Origin: DAHUXD01 sp963805495
GTDB lineage: Bacteria; Acidobacteriota; Thermoanaerobaculia; UBA5066; Gp7-AA6
DNA length: 64,000 nt
Assembly (NCBI GenBank): GCA_963805495.1
Contig: CAWDUQ010000002.1
Span: forward strand, 1,674,001-1,738,000
Direction of reading: 5' to 3'
The notes beneath the pieces were generated by a model. It saw nothing but the letters and a program-made list of their open reading frames with translations. It had not been told where the DNA came from and made no database searches. Each line of letters opens with the position of its first letter. Positions within the stretch are counted from its first letter, which is position 1. Shown here piece by piece: positions 9,918 to 18,144 of this stretch. The position numbers were made by a program, and so were the translations under genes.

Positions 9918-11123
9918 GTGATCACCGTCGCCGAGGCTCTCGAGATCCTCCGCCGCACCTGCGTTCCGACGGCGCCCGAACGGGTGCCGCTGTCCGAGGC
10001 CCCCGGCCGTTTCCTCGCGCGCGCGATCTCCTCCGACGTGGACTGGCCTCCCTTCGACACCTCCGCGATGGACGGCTACGCCGTACGGCTCGCGGACCTC
10101 GCGGCCTCCGGCGCCGATCTCACCGAGCGTCCCGGCCTCGTCGCGGCGGGCGACCGGCCCCCGGCGGCGCTTGCTCCGGGCGAGGCCGTGCGCGTCATGA
10201 CGGGCGCGCCGATTCCGGCGGGGACCGAAGCGGTCGTCGCCGTCGAAAACGTCCGGCGCGATGCGGGCCGCATCCGTCCGAACGTGGCTCCGCGCCCCGG
10301 CGAGCACGTCCGTCGCCGCGGCGAGAGCATCGCCGCCGGCGTCGCGCTCCTTCCACGCGGGGAGCGCCTCTCGGCCGCCGGGATCGCGCTCGCGGCCCTG
10401 GCGGGAGAGGACCCGATCGAGGTCGGCCGGCGCCCCCGGATCGCGATTGCGGTCACCGGCAACGAGCTCGTGCCGGCCGCATCGAAGCCCGGGCCCGGGC
10501 AGCTGCGGGATTCCAACGGGCCGATGCTCGCGGCCCTCTGCCGCGCGACGGGGCGAACGGCGACATCCCGTCCGTCCGTCCCGGACGAGGACGGCGCCGT
10601 CGCGCACCTCTTCCGCGGGGCGGGCCGTGACGAGGATGTCCTCGTGACGAGCGGCGGCGTTTCCGCCGGCGATCTCGATCTCCTCCCGGAAGCGGCCGCG
10701 CGCGCGGGCTTCGAGATCCTCGTCCAGGGCGTCGCCGTCCGTCCCGGCAAGCCCGTGGTGTTCGGCCGCCGCGGCTCGACGCTCTGGTTCGGCCTGCCCG
10801 GCAATCCCGTGTCGGCGAGCGTGTGCTTCCACCTTTTCGTGCGCTACGCGCTCGACTGCCTCGAGGGGGCCGCTCTCCCGGGGGCTCCCGTCACGCGCGC
10901 GCGCCTGGCCCGGGAGATCACCGTGCGGGGCCGCCGGGAGACCTATCGCGACGCGGTTCTCGACGCGTCCGACGACGGGACGCTCCTCGTCTCGTCCGTC
11001 GAGAGCCTCGGCAGCCACGACCTCGCCGCGCACGCGCGATCGAACGCCCTGATCCGGATTCCGGCCGAGGCCGAGCGCCTCCCCGAGGGCGCCCTGGTCG
11101 ACTGCCTGCGGCTCGAACGATGA
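9918..11123 (+). CDS. moeA: Molybdopterin molybdotransferase MoeA
   Basis: 401 residues, normal length. Inserts molybdate into adenylylated molybdopterin, the last general step of molybdenum cofactor synthesis. N-terminal MoeA signature (DVDWPPFDTSAMDGYAVR), the VRVMTGAPIPAGTEAVV segment, the MoCF-binding core (DVLVTSGGVSAGDLD, then GKPVVFGRRGS, GLPGNPVSASVCF) and the C-terminal domain IV are all present. GTG start chosen because of the upstream -10 box and the family N-terminus. Its stop overlaps the next start by 4 bases. No other moa/mob genes are in view. Confidence 0.95.
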   Translation: MITVAEALEILRRTCVPTAPERVPLSEAPGRFLARAISSDVDWPPFDTSAMDGYAVRLADLAASGADLTERPGLVAAGDRPPAALAPGEAVRVMTGAPIPAGTEAVVAVENVRRDAGRIRPNVAPRPGEHVRRRGESIAAGVALLPRGERLSAAGIALAALAGEDPIEVGRRPRIAIAVTGNELVPAASKPGPGQLRDSNGPMLAALCRATGRTATSRPSVPDEDGAVAHLFRGAGRDEDVLVTSGGVSAGDLDLLPEAAARAGFEILVQGVAVRPGKPVVFGRRGSTLWFGLPGNPVSASVCFHLFVRYALDCLEGAALPGAPVTRARLAREITVRGRRETYRDAVLDASDDGTLLVSSVESLGSHDLAAHARSNALIRIPAEAERLPEGALVDCLRLER

Positions 11124-11908
11124 CCCGGCGCGTCTCGCGGAAGTCGACGTCGCACGAAGTCTCGCACCGGCGCGCGCCCGCGCACGACGGCATCTCGATC
11201 GCCTACACCCTCTGGCGCCGGCCGGCGCGGGAGCTCCTCGTGCTGGCGCCGGGCTTCTGGCGCGTCCGCCTCGCGAAGGAAAACCTCTTCCTCGCGAACC
11301 ATTTTCTCCGTCGCGGCTACGACGTCGCCGCGCTCGACTTCCGCGGCCACGGGGACAGCGAAGGCAGCTATGCCTTCGGCATCTCGGAGCATCACGACTT
11401 CCACGCCGTAATCGGCGAGCTCGTGGGCCCGGGGCGCCTCTACGACCGGTTCGCCGTCCTCGGGCTTTCGCTGGGCGGGTCGATCGCCGCCCAGGCCCTG
11501 GCAATGCGGCCCGACCTGCCGTGCCGCGCCCTGGCGATGGTCTCCTCGCCGGCGGATTTCGGCTCCCTGCGGCCCAAGCCCTGGAAGGCCGGCGCCATCC
11601 GCCAGGTGCGCCTGCGACACGCCATGAAGGTGCCGCGCCTGGCGGCCGGGCAGCTCGCCCGGAGGAAGCCCCGGGCCTCGGCCGCCGTCGCCACGCTCCG
11701 GATCCCCAAGCTCATCGTGACCTCCGAAGGCGACTGGCTGGTCGACCCGGCCCACGGCCGGATCCTCGCTCTGGCCGCCGCCGAGCCCGTCGAGCACGTG
11801 CACTTCGACCTTCCCGGGTCTCTCCATGCCGACGGGCTCGTGAAATTCGTTCCCGTGCGCCTTCTTCGCCTGCTCGACCGCTGGTTCGAGGAGAACGCTC
11901 CTCCGTAG
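11120..11908 (+). CDS. Alpha/beta hydrolase
   Basis: 262 residues, ATG overlapping the moeA stop (ATGA). An alpha/beta-hydrolase fold is shown by the nucleophile elbow GLSLGGS, the preceding FRGHGDSEG strand-loop, a late Asp in TSEGDW and a His near the end (LPGSLHAD). Basic N-terminus and no signal peptide, so cytoplasmic. Substrate unknown; the overlap with moeA is probably only operon packing. Confidence 0.82.
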   Translation: MTRRVSRKSTSHEVSHRRAPAHDGISIAYTLWRRPARELLVLAPGFWRVRLAKENLFLANHFLRRGYDVAALDFRGHGDSEGSYAFGISEHHDFHAVIGELVGPGRLYDRFAVLGLSLGGSIAAQALAMRPDLPCRALAMVSSPADFGSLRPKPWKAGAIRQVRLRHAMKVPRLAAGQLARRKPRASAAVATLRIPKLIVTSEGDWLVDPAHGRILALAAAEPVEHVHFDLPGSLHADGLVKFVPVRLLRLLDRWFEENAPP

Positions 11909-12002
11909 CGGGAGTTCCCGAACGAGTTCTTCACGGCAACGACCGGGCGCCAGGAGATATTCACCCCCATCTTTCCGAGAATACGCACCGAGCGCCGAGG
12001 GG

Positions 12003-12737
12003 CTACATCGCGCGGGCGCCCTCCGGCGTGAAGATCACGTCGTCGATCTTGGCGGGCTGGATGTCGAGGTACTCGAGCCGCGTCAGCGTCTGCGCCTTCG
12101 GTCCGAGGAGATCGTGGATCTCCATCTCCGCCACGACCGTCTTGTCCCGCACGCGCCGGAACTTCGTAAACGCGATCTCCCGGGCGGCCTTCCCGGATGG
12201 CAGTAAGAGAACGAGTTTCCGGGGAAGCCGCTCCCCTTCGGCGTCGAGCCAGAGCGTGGCCCGCGGGTAGGGAGCGCCGGAGGCCTTCGCGGTCAGGTCG
12301 ACGACCCGGCACACGTGTTCGCCGACCGGTTCCGTTCCGGGGCGCAGGACGGCATCGAAGTCCTCGGCGAACCGCATCTGCGCCACGTCGCCGAACGACG
12401 CGCCCCCCATCAGCCGCTGGTTCGCGGTGATCGGCACGGGATGCTCGGCGCCCGGGACGATGAGCCACATCCTCGGCCCGACCGTCAGCGCCTTCCGGCC
12501 GTCGTTCTTGCCTCCACGAAAGACGATGAGCGCCCGGTCCCGGCCCTTGACGTAGATGTCGAAGTCCGCCGTGCCCGCCACCTTCCCGTCCTCGATCTGG
12601 CTGGCGCGGGCCCGGATCTTGGCTTCTCCGAAGGCGTTTCGGGCCGAATCGACCGCCGCGAGCCACGCATGGACATCCGGGGCCGCGGGCTCGGCCGCGA
12701 GCGCGGCGGCGAGGACGAGAAGGGCCGATCTAAACAT
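12003..12737 (-). CDS. LolA-like outer-membrane lipoprotein-sorting protein
   Basis: 244 residues with a short signal peptide (MFRSALLVLAAALAAEPAAP). The fold signature is that of the LolA/LolB-like 'outer membrane lipoprotein-sorting' family: KVAGTADFDIYVKGRDRALI, PRMWLIVPG, ATLWLDAEGERLPRK and the closing LEYLDIQPAKIDDVIF. It overlaps the permease gene by 8 bases and ends a three-gene operon with the ABC transporter, so it probably acts as its periplasmic partner in moving lipids or lipoproteins. Confidence 0.8.
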   Translation of the reverse strand: MFRSALLVLAAALAAEPAAPDVHAWLAAVDSARNAFGEAKIRARASQIEDGKVAGTADFDIYVKGRDRALIVFRGGKNDGRKALTVGPRMWLIVPGAEHPVPITANQRLMGGASFGDVAQMRFAEDFDAVLRPGTEPVGEHVCRVVDLTAKASGAPYPRATLWLDAEGERLPRKLVLLLPSGKAAREIAFTKFRRVRDKTVVAEMEIHDLLGPKAQTLTRLEYLDIQPAKIDDVIFTPEGARAM

Positions 12738-13953
12738 GCGTCAGGGCGTCGACGATCGCCACGCGCGAGGCGCGGCGCGCCGGAAAGTAGGCGGCGACCG
12801 CCATCGTCGCGATCATGGCCGCGAGCCCGGCGACGTAAGCGAGGGCATAGAAGTTCACGTGGATCGGGGTTCCGGTGGTCGCCCCCGGCGGCGGCGGCAG
12901 CATGATGCCGGAGGCGTTGAGGGCCGCGCGGACGACGAGGGCAATGATCGTCCCGACCAGGCAGCCCGAGACGGCGATGAGAGTCCCTTCGGCCAGGAAC
13001 ATCTGGAGGATCCCCGAGGGGCGTGTTCCGAGCGCCCGCAGCGTGCCGATCTCGCGGGTCCGCTCGGTCACGGCCATGGTCATGACGATCGCGGCCGACA
13101 GAATCACGATCACGACGAGAACGGCGCCCACGAATCCGAAGATCCCGATGTAGAGAAGCTTGACCTGGCCGTAGAAGACGGCGAGATCCTGCCAGCGCTG
13201 CACCGCCAGCGGGAATCCCTCCGCGGCGAGGGATTTCTCGAGCCGCGCGGCGGCCCTCTCCTCGTTCGCTCCTTTCTTGAGGAAGACCACGAGCTTCGTC
13301 ACCGTCTCGCCGCTCTGGAGCAGGCGCGACACCAGCGGCACGCCCGCCGCCAGGTACCGGTCGTTGAGCTCCTTGAACTTCACGTCGGCGAGCCCCGCGA
13401 CGATCCCGTCCACCGCGTTGAGGGAGCCGTCGGGCGTCGTCGCCATGAGCGTGACCCGGTCGCCGACTTTCGCCTGCAGCGCCGCGGCGAGTCCGGTCCC
13501 GAGCACGATCGAGTCCCCGCCGTCGCCCGAGAGATATCGGCCCGAGACGACGAGCTCGGGCGCGCGCGTGGCCGCGGCTTCGGGCACGGGGTCCACACCG
13601 ACACCGAGAAAGGGTACGGACCGCGTGCCGGTGGTGGCGAGTCCCACGAAGTCGATCCTCGGGATGACGGCGGCGACGTCCGGATCCTTCGCGGCAGCCG
13701 CGCGGGCCCGCGCGGCGTCGCGAATGCCGAACTCGAGCGTGGCCTCCTCCGCCCGGCCCAGCGCGCGGCGGTCGATGAGCTGGAGATGGCCGACGCTCCG
13801 GATCGTGCCGTCCTTGAGGGCCTCGAAGGACTGGGCGATGAACCCTCCCGCCAGCGCGAACGAGGCGAAGCCGAAGGCCACCACCGCGATCATCAGGAAG
13901 CTCCGGCGCTTCTGACGAACGAGGTTTCGCCAGCCCAGCGCGAACGGGCTCAC
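12730..13953 (-). CDS. ABC transporter permease, FtsX/MacB/LolC type
   Basis: 407 residues. One N-terminal helix, a large periplasmic MacB_PCD-like domain (about residues 45-270) and three C-terminal helices carrying the FtsX domain (AVTERTREIGTLRALGTRPSGI is diagnostic). The GTG/ATG overlaps of 4 bases with the ATPase and 8 bases with the LolA-like gene show one operon. This topology belongs to mechanotransmission ABC systems, which extract lipoproteins or export from the periplasm rather than pump through the membrane. Confidence 0.92.
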   Translation of the reverse strand: MSPFALGWRNLVRQKRRSFLMIAVVAFGFASFALAGGFIAQSFEALKDGTIRSVGHLQLIDRRALGRAEEATLEFGIRDAARARAAAAKDPDVAAVIPRIDFVGLATTGTRSVPFLGVGVDPVPEAAATRAPELVVSGRYLSGDGGDSIVLGTGLAAALQAKVGDRVTLMATTPDGSLNAVDGIVAGLADVKFKELNDRYLAAGVPLVSRLLQSGETVTKLVVFLKKGANEERAAARLEKSLAAEGFPLAVQRWQDLAVFYGQVKLLYIGIFGFVGAVLVVIVILSAAIVMTMAVTERTREIGTLRALGTRPSGILQMFLAEGTLIAVSGCLVGTIIALVVRAALNASGIMLPPPPGATTGTPIHVNFYALAYVAGLAAMIATMAVAAYFPARRASRVAIVDALTHV

Positions 13954-14657
13954 GCCCTCACCTCATCCGACTCGATCTCCCCGTCATGAAGAACGACGAC
14001 CCGGCGCGCGCGCTCGACGACCCGCGGGTCGTGGGTCGCGAACAGGAAGGCCACGCCGCTCGAAGCGTTGAACTCCCGCATCAGGTCGAGGATCCCCTCC
14101 GCCGTGTGGCTGTCGAGGTTCGCGGTCGGCTCGTCGGCGAAGACGATCGCCGGCCGGTTGGCCAGGGCGCGCGCGATCGCCACGCGCTGCCGCTGCCCCC
14201 CCGACAACAGGTCCGGGCGCACGTCGGCCTTCTCCGGCATTCCCACCGCCTCGAGGAGCGCGCGCGCCCGCGCCCGGCGCGCAGGCGCATCGGCACCGGC
14301 GAGCGCCAGCGGATAGCCCACGTTTTCCTCCGCCGTCAGGACCGGGATCAGGTTGAAAGTCTGAAATATGAACCCGAACCGGTCGCGCCGCAGATCCGAG
14401 CGCTCGTCCTCCGTGAGGCCCTCGCCCGCGCGCCCTTCGAACCGGACCTCGCCGGTGTCCGGGCGGTCGAGCAGGCCCAGAAGGTTGAGCAGCGTCGTCT
14501 TCCCCGACCCGCTCGGACCGCGCAGGGCCACGAACTCCCCGGGAGCGAGCTTCAGGGACACGCCACGCACCGCCGGAACGAGCGCCTCGCCCAGCCGGTA
14601 GGAACGGGACAGGTCCCGCGCTTCCACCAGCGGAACGGCCGGGCTCCTCGCGCTCAT
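13950..14657 (-). CDS. ABC transporter ATPase, LolD/MacB type
   Basis: 235 residues, complete. Walker A GPSGSGKTT, Q-loop FQTFNLIPVLTAEENV, signature LSGGQRQRVAIARAL, Walker B IVFADEPTANLD and switch His (FATHDPRVV). The sequence type is the LolD/MacB/FtsE group, fitting the downstream FtsX-type permease. First gene of the operon 14657 to 12003. Confidence 0.94.
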   Translation of the reverse strand: MSARSPAVPLVEARDLSRSYRLGEALVPAVRGVSLKLAPGEFVALRGPSGSGKTTLLNLLGLLDRPDTGEVRFEGRAGEGLTEDERSDLRRDRFGFIFQTFNLIPVLTAEENVGYPLALAGADAPARRARARALLEAVGMPEKADVRPDLLSGGQRQRVAIARALANRPAIVFADEPTANLDSHTAEGILDLMREFNASSGVAFLFATHDPRVVERARRVVVLHDGEIESDEVRA

Positions 14658-14678
14658 GACGGCCGGATCTTAGCCCGA

Positions 14679-14694
14679 GGGCGGGATCCCGCCC
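14679..14694. terminator. GC palindrome downstream of PRC-barrel gene
   Basis: GGGCGGGATCCCGCCC is a perfect 16-base palindrome, followed at 14702-14716 by CCCCG...CGGGG. It lies between the end of the PRC-barrel gene and the ABC operon. No U-run. Confidence 0.4.
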
Positions 14695-14751
14695 GCGCCG
14701 ACCCCGTGGACCGGGGAGCGGCGCGGGGGGTTGCGACCCGCCGCCGCGTCC

Positions 14752-15114
14752 TCAGTACCCTTCGGGCGTGATGCCGTAAAACGTGAACACGCGGGTGCGG
14801 GTGCCCTCGTCGGCGAAATCCGGCCAGTTGTCCTTGTCGAAACCCGGCGCGTTCTTGAGGCGCTCCTTCGAGACGTCGAGCACGAAGGCGTGCTGCTCGG
14901 TATCGAGCTGCACCGCCCCGAAGGGCACCGCGAAGAGCTTGTCGCCCATGCCCAGGAACCCGCCGAAGGACACGACGAGGTAGGCGATGCGGCCGCTCTG
15001 AAGATCGAGCATGATGTCCTCGACCTTGCCGAGGTCTTCTTTCTTCGTGTTGATCACCGAGTCCCCGATCAGCGTGGTTGCGGAAAGCGTCCGGCGCGTG
15101 GCAATCGTCGACAT
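14752..15114 (-). CDS. PRC-barrel domain protein
   Basis: 120 residues, ATG 15114 behind AGGAGG. A PRC-barrel fold is seen from about residue 10 to 85: SATTLIGDSVINTKKEDLG, VEDIMLDLQSGRIAYLVVSF, FAVPFGAVQLD. PRC-barrel proteins of this size are often stress-associated and may bind other proteins or rRNA; the exact role is unknown. Downstream of the ferritin-like gene (57-base gap), probably read from the sigma-54 site at 15790-15805. Confidence 0.88.
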   Translation of the reverse strand: MSTIATRRTLSATTLIGDSVINTKKEDLGKVEDIMLDLQSGRIAYLVVSFGGFLGMGDKLFAVPFGAVQLDTEQHAFVLDVSKERLKNAPGFDKDNWPDFADEGTRTRVFTFYGITPEGY

Positions 15115-15171
15115 GTCAGCCTCCTGTGCAAAAGTGGAAACGTTCTCGGGCCCGCACCGCGCGGAACCCGT

Positions 15172-15765
15172 TCAGAGCATCTGCTCCCGGGCCTGCTTCG
15201 CCCGGGCCGCACCGATCGCGGTCTTGACGTGCTTCTCCTCTTCCGGCGGCGGAGTTACGGAGGGCATTCCGAGAGACTCGATCCAGAGCTCCCGGCACCA
15301 GCCCGCCGTGTGATAGAGGTGCTCGTCCTCCTGGTCCTCGACCTCGCCGTAGGCCGACTTCAAGGCGGCCTTCGCTTTGCCCGCGCTCTTGTCGGCGACG
15401 GCGCCGATGAGCTCCCAGTTGAGATGGTCTTTCGTCTCGGCGAGGACAACGCACTCGGCCGCAACGAGCTGTGCCGCCTCGCCGCTCGCCTCCGTCCGGG
15501 CCGTCTCGATGGCCGCCACGAGTGACCCGCCGATGTGGCGAACGACCTTGCGCCCGGGGGTCTCTTCCTGCGGATCGTGGCCCAGCTCTTTCAGGCATGC
15601 CTCTACGATCCGCACGTGTTCGCGAGTCTGAGCGAGATATTCGACCCATTCCTTGCGCAACTCGTCGTGGACCGCGGACTGCACCGCCGCCTCGTAGATC
15701 TGGACTCCGCCCAGCTCCGTCTCCAGTGTCTGCAGCAACAGCTCCTTCACCTGATCACTCTTCAT
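15172..15765 (-). CDS. Ferritin-like domain protein
   Basis: 197 residues, ATG 15765 with GGAGG 5 bases upstream. Four-helix ferritin-like protein: ETELGGVQIYEAAVQ (helix A with Glu), TREHVRIVEACLKELG (ExxH-like), AECVVLAETKDHLNWELI, and EDQEDEHLYHTAGWCREL. Acidic/His residues in the helices fit a di-iron site, but I cannot confirm all ligands. Iron storage or oxidative-stress function is inferred. Shares a promoter with the PRC-barrel gene. Confidence 0.8.
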   Translation of the reverse strand: MKSDQVKELLLQTLETELGGVQIYEAAVQSAVHDELRKEWVEYLAQTREHVRIVEACLKELGHDPQEETPGRKVVRHIGGSLVAAIETARTEASGEAAQLVAAECVVLAETKDHLNWELIGAVADKSAGKAKAALKSAYGEVEDQEDEHLYHTAGWCRELWIESLGMPSVTPPPEEEKHVKTAIGAARAKQAREQML

Positions 15766-15789
15766 AGGATCCTCCGGCCATTCCGCGGC

Positions 15790-15805
15790 TGCATTCGGCG
15801 TGCCA
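15790..15805 (-). promoter_or_regulatory. Sigma-54 promoter of ferritin-like/PRC operon
   Basis: Minus strand TGGCACGCCGAATGCA: 10 of 11 consensus positions, 24 bases before the ATG at 15765. Confidence 0.72.
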
Positions 15806-16249
15806 GCGGTCATTCCATCCGAGAGGTCAGAAAATCTGAGCGGTTCCTGCGACAGCGACCTTCGGGAGCGTGTCCCGAGCGATCACCGGAGGCTTCTGTC
15901 GTGCCGGGACGGCGGGCCACCCGGCGAACACGGACCTGTTCGGGCGATGGTCCAGCCGAAAGGCGAGGGGATCGCCGCCCCCGAAGGGGCGGGTCCGGGT
16001 TGGGCGGGATTCTTTTGGAGGGTTCGGTTCGAGTTTCCACGGAACCTTGCCCTATCCAACTAGCAAAGACAATGCCATCGGGCGCCTGGGACGCAGCTTG
16101 CAAACGATATGCAGCATGGCCATGCAGGATGGCCTGATCGCTCTCGGGCATGATGCTTTTCTCTCCCGCGTCTCGGGGAGCGCGCCTCCATTGATTCGGA
16201 GACGACCACCCTTCGAAGTTGGGGTTCGGCAGATTCGAACGCCCGGCCG
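15806..16249. other. Intergenic region without a recognised gene
   Basis: About 440 bases between divergent sigma-54 promoters. I see no convincing gene. One weaker sigma-54-like site, TGGGACGCAGCTTGCA, lies at 16087-16102 on the plus strand; an in-frame ATG at 16116 would extend the DUF2231 protein but has no ribosome site or family similarity. Confidence 0.5.
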
Positions 16250-16265
16250 TGGCACTTCCGTTGCA
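16250..16265 (+). promoter_or_regulatory. Sigma-54 promoter of DUF2231 operon
   Basis: TGGCACTTCCGTTGCA: 10 of 11 consensus positions, 21 bases before ATG 16287. Confidence 0.78.
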
Positions 16266-16286
16266 AACACGAGTCCCGGAGGCAGC

Positions 16287-16775
16287 ATGAAGAGCAAGGC
16301 CGCGCTCGGAAACCACCCGATCCATCCGATCCTCGTTCCGATCCCGATCGGCGCGTTCGTCATCGCGCTCGTCGGGGACCTGCTCCATACGGCCAGCCCC
16401 CGGGACCCTTTCTGGCACGACCTCTCGTTCACCTGCATCGGCATCGGTCTGCTGTTCGCCGTGCTCGCTGCGGTCTTCGGCGCGATCGACTATCTCGGCG
16501 TCAGAATGAGCAGCCGGGCGTTCCGTCTCGCGACCTGGCACGCGGTCATCAACGTTTCCGCGTGCGCCCTGTACGCCACGAGTTTCTTCCTGCGTCGGAA
16601 CGCGGCGGCCTTCCCGTCGCGGTGGCCGGTTGCGTTCACCCTTTCGATTCTGGGCTTCGCACTGCTCGCCGTCGGGGGCTGGTTCGGCGGCAAGCTCGCC
16701 TACGAGCATCGCGTCGGCGTCATCGAGGACGCCGCGCCGCCGGTGCGCCGGGACCGACAGCGCGCAGCCTCATGA
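16287..16775 (+). CDS. DUF2231 membrane protein
   Basis: 162 residues, ATG 16287 with GGAGG upstream. It begins with the DUF2231 hallmark GNHPIHPILVPIPIGAF and has four hydrophobic segments (about 15-35, 50-75, 88-105, 118-138). Inner-membrane protein of unknown function; in other genomes it often appears with redox or stress genes. The stop overlaps the next start by 4 bases. Confidence 0.9.
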   Translation: MKSKAALGNHPIHPILVPIPIGAFVIALVGDLLHTASPRDPFWHDLSFTCIGIGLLFAVLAAVFGAIDYLGVRMSSRAFRLATWHAVINVSACALYATSFFLRRNAAAFPSRWPVAFTLSILGFALLAVGGWFGGKLAYEHRVGVIEDAAPPVRRDRQRAAS

Positions 16776-17269
16776 CTGCCCGGCGCGCGGCCCCGACCCG
16801 CCTCAAGCGCGGCGGCCTCCAACCCGGCCCGTGGGCGGAGTCCCTCTCCCGCCGGGCGACCCGATGGGCCGGAAGCTCGTGGGCCTTCGGCGCTGCCACT
16901 GGAATCATCCTCGCCTGGGGCCTGACCGGGCCGATCTTCGGCTATTCCGACACCTGGCAGCTCGTCATCAACACCGGAACGACGATCGTGACCTTCCTGA
17001 TGGTCTTCCTGATCCAGCGCGCCCAGAACAAGGAGTCCAGGGCAATCCAGCTCAAGCTCAACGAAGTCGTCGCCGCCCTCGAGGGGGCGAGCAATCGCCT
17101 GATCGACATCGAGAGCCTCACCGAGGAGGAGATCGAGGCCCTCCACCGTCACTATGGCGAGCTCGTAAAGCTCGCCGGCGCGCGTCGCAGCGTCCTGGAG
17201 TCCCACTCGGTCGAGGAGGCACGCACGCGGGCCGAAGCCAAGGCGAAACGCCGGAAGCGAAGCGCCTGA
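16772..17269 (+). CDS. Low-affinity iron permease family protein
   Basis: 165 residues. Two adjacent hydrophobic segments (WAFGAATGIILAWGLTGPIF and QLVINTGTTIVTFLMVFLIQ) followed by the conserved RAQNKESRAIQLKLNEVVAAL and IESLTEEEIEAL, the pattern of the Pfam 'low affinity iron permease' family. A highly basic tail ends the protein. The transport activity of bacterial members is unproven. Translationally coupled to DUF2231. Confidence 0.85.
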   Translation: MTARRAAPTRLKRGGLQPGPWAESLSRRATRWAGSSWAFGAATGIILAWGLTGPIFGYSDTWQLVINTGTTIVTFLMVFLIQRAQNKESRAIQLKLNEVVAALEGASNRLIDIESLTEEEIEALHRHYGELVKLAGARRSVLESHSVEEARTRAEAKAKRRKRSA

Positions 17270-17389
17270 ACCCTGACAGGTCGATTGATGCATCCGGCGG
17301 CGGGTGTCTTCACCCGATCTCTCCGCCCGCGAGTTCCCGATTTCGTCGGGGACGACCGGCACTTTTTCTCTCTCCGACCGGGCGGCAGT

Positions 17390-17405
17390 TGGCACGTCCC
17401 GTGCT
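17390..17405 (+). promoter_or_regulatory. Sigma-54 promoter of BON gene
   Basis: TGGCACGTCCCGTGCT: 10 of 11 consensus positions, 73 bases before ATG 17479. Confidence 0.72.
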
Positions 17406-17478
17406 CCCTCCCGTGTCGAGGGGTGCATGCGAGGCGGATGAACCGCGCGGATTGCGCCCCGTGACGCAAGGAGGAAAC

Positions 17479-17799
17479 ATGAAACGTACTACGGGAGTTC
17501 TCGTTGCCGGTCTCATCGTTGTTTTCGCTCTGGGGATCGCGGCCTGCACGACGACACAGAGTCCGGGACAGCAGATCGACGATAACCAGATCCACGCCGC
17601 GATCACGGCCAAGCTCACAGCCGACCGCTTCTCCAACATCGTCAACGTGGACATCAACGTCACCAACGGGGTCGTGACGCTGGCGGGCGAGGTGCCCAAC
17701 GCCAAAGTCAAGGCCGAGGCGGAGGACGAGGCTCGCAGCGTCAAGGGGGTCGTGCGCGTGATCAACAACCTGCAGGTGAAGACGCCGCCGACGCCATAG
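17479..17799 (+). CDS. BON-domain lipoprotein
   Basis: 106 residues, ATG behind AAGGAGG. The signal peptide ends in a lipobox (LGIAAC), then one BON domain: DDNQIHAAITAKLTADRF, VDINVTNGVVTLAGEV, AEAEDEARSVKGVVRVINNL. BON proteins (OsmY-like) bind phospholipid and are typically envelope or osmotic-stress proteins. Followed by a strong terminator. Confidence 0.92.
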   Translation: MKRTTGVLVAGLIVVFALGIAACTTTQSPGQQIDDNQIHAAITAKLTADRFSNIVNVDINVTNGVVTLAGEVPNAKVKAEAEDEARSVKGVVRVINNLQVKTPPTP

Positions 17800-17827
17800 C
17801 CGCCCGGCGACACAAAGTAAAAAGTAA

Positions 17828-17848
17828 GGGGGCCGCGAGGCCCCCTTT
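17828..17848. terminator. Rho-independent terminator
   Basis: GGGGGCC, loop GCGA, GGCCCCC, then TTT. Between the convergent BON and DUF1328 genes; serves the BON gene. Confidence 0.8.
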
Positions 17849-17880
17849 GATCATCGCGCCGCGAGAACGATTCTCGCCGC

Positions 17881-18060
17881 CTACGAGCTGGCGAGCTTGC
17901 TGGCGCCCGCCAGTCCGAGGACCAGGAACACCAGAAACAACACCGCGAAGATCGCCGCAAACACTTTGGCAATCGCGAACGACGCGCCCGCGACTCCCGT
18001 GAAACCCAGGAGGGCCGCGGCCAGTCCGACCAGGAAGAAGATCAATGCGAGCTTGAGCAT
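17881..18060 (-). CDS. DUF1328 small membrane protein
   Basis: 59 residues, ATG 18060 with AGGAGG 9 bases upstream. Two hydrophobic segments (LALIFFLVGLAAALLGFTGV and IAKVFAAIFAVLFLVFLVLGL), the DUF1328/YtjA pattern. Function unknown; commonly stress-induced. A second protein of similar type is encoded at 32560-32721. Confidence 0.85.
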   Translation of the reverse strand: MLKLALIFFLVGLAAALLGFTGVAGASFAIAKVFAAIFAVLFLVFLVLGLAGASKLASS

Positions 18061-18085
18061 GGGGACTACCTCCTGCCCGCTACGT

Positions 18086-18101
18086 TGCAAGAGGGGTGCC
18101 G
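18086..18101 (-). promoter_or_regulatory. Sigma-54 promoter of DUF1328 gene
   Basis: Minus strand CGGCACCCCTCTTGCA: 9 of 11 consensus positions, 25 bases before ATG 18060. Only 4 bases separate it from the opposite-strand site for sodB. Confidence 0.7.
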
Positions 18102-18105
18102 CCGC

Positions 18106-18121
18106 CGGCACGGTTTTCGCT
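18106..18121 (+). promoter_or_regulatory. Sigma-54-like promoter of superoxide dismutase
   Basis: CGGCACGGTTTTCGCT: 9 of 11 positions, 23 bases before ATG 18145. A TAGTAT also lies at 18120-18125, so a second promoter type cannot be excluded. Confidence 0.55.
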
Positions 18122-18144
18122 AGTATCGGGTTGGAGGGTTGTTC

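Noticed and set aside
16116..16286. N-terminal extension of DUF2231 from ATG 16116
   Set aside because: No ribosome site, no family similarity, and the strong sigma-54 site at 16250 plus GGAGG before 16287 support the shorter start.
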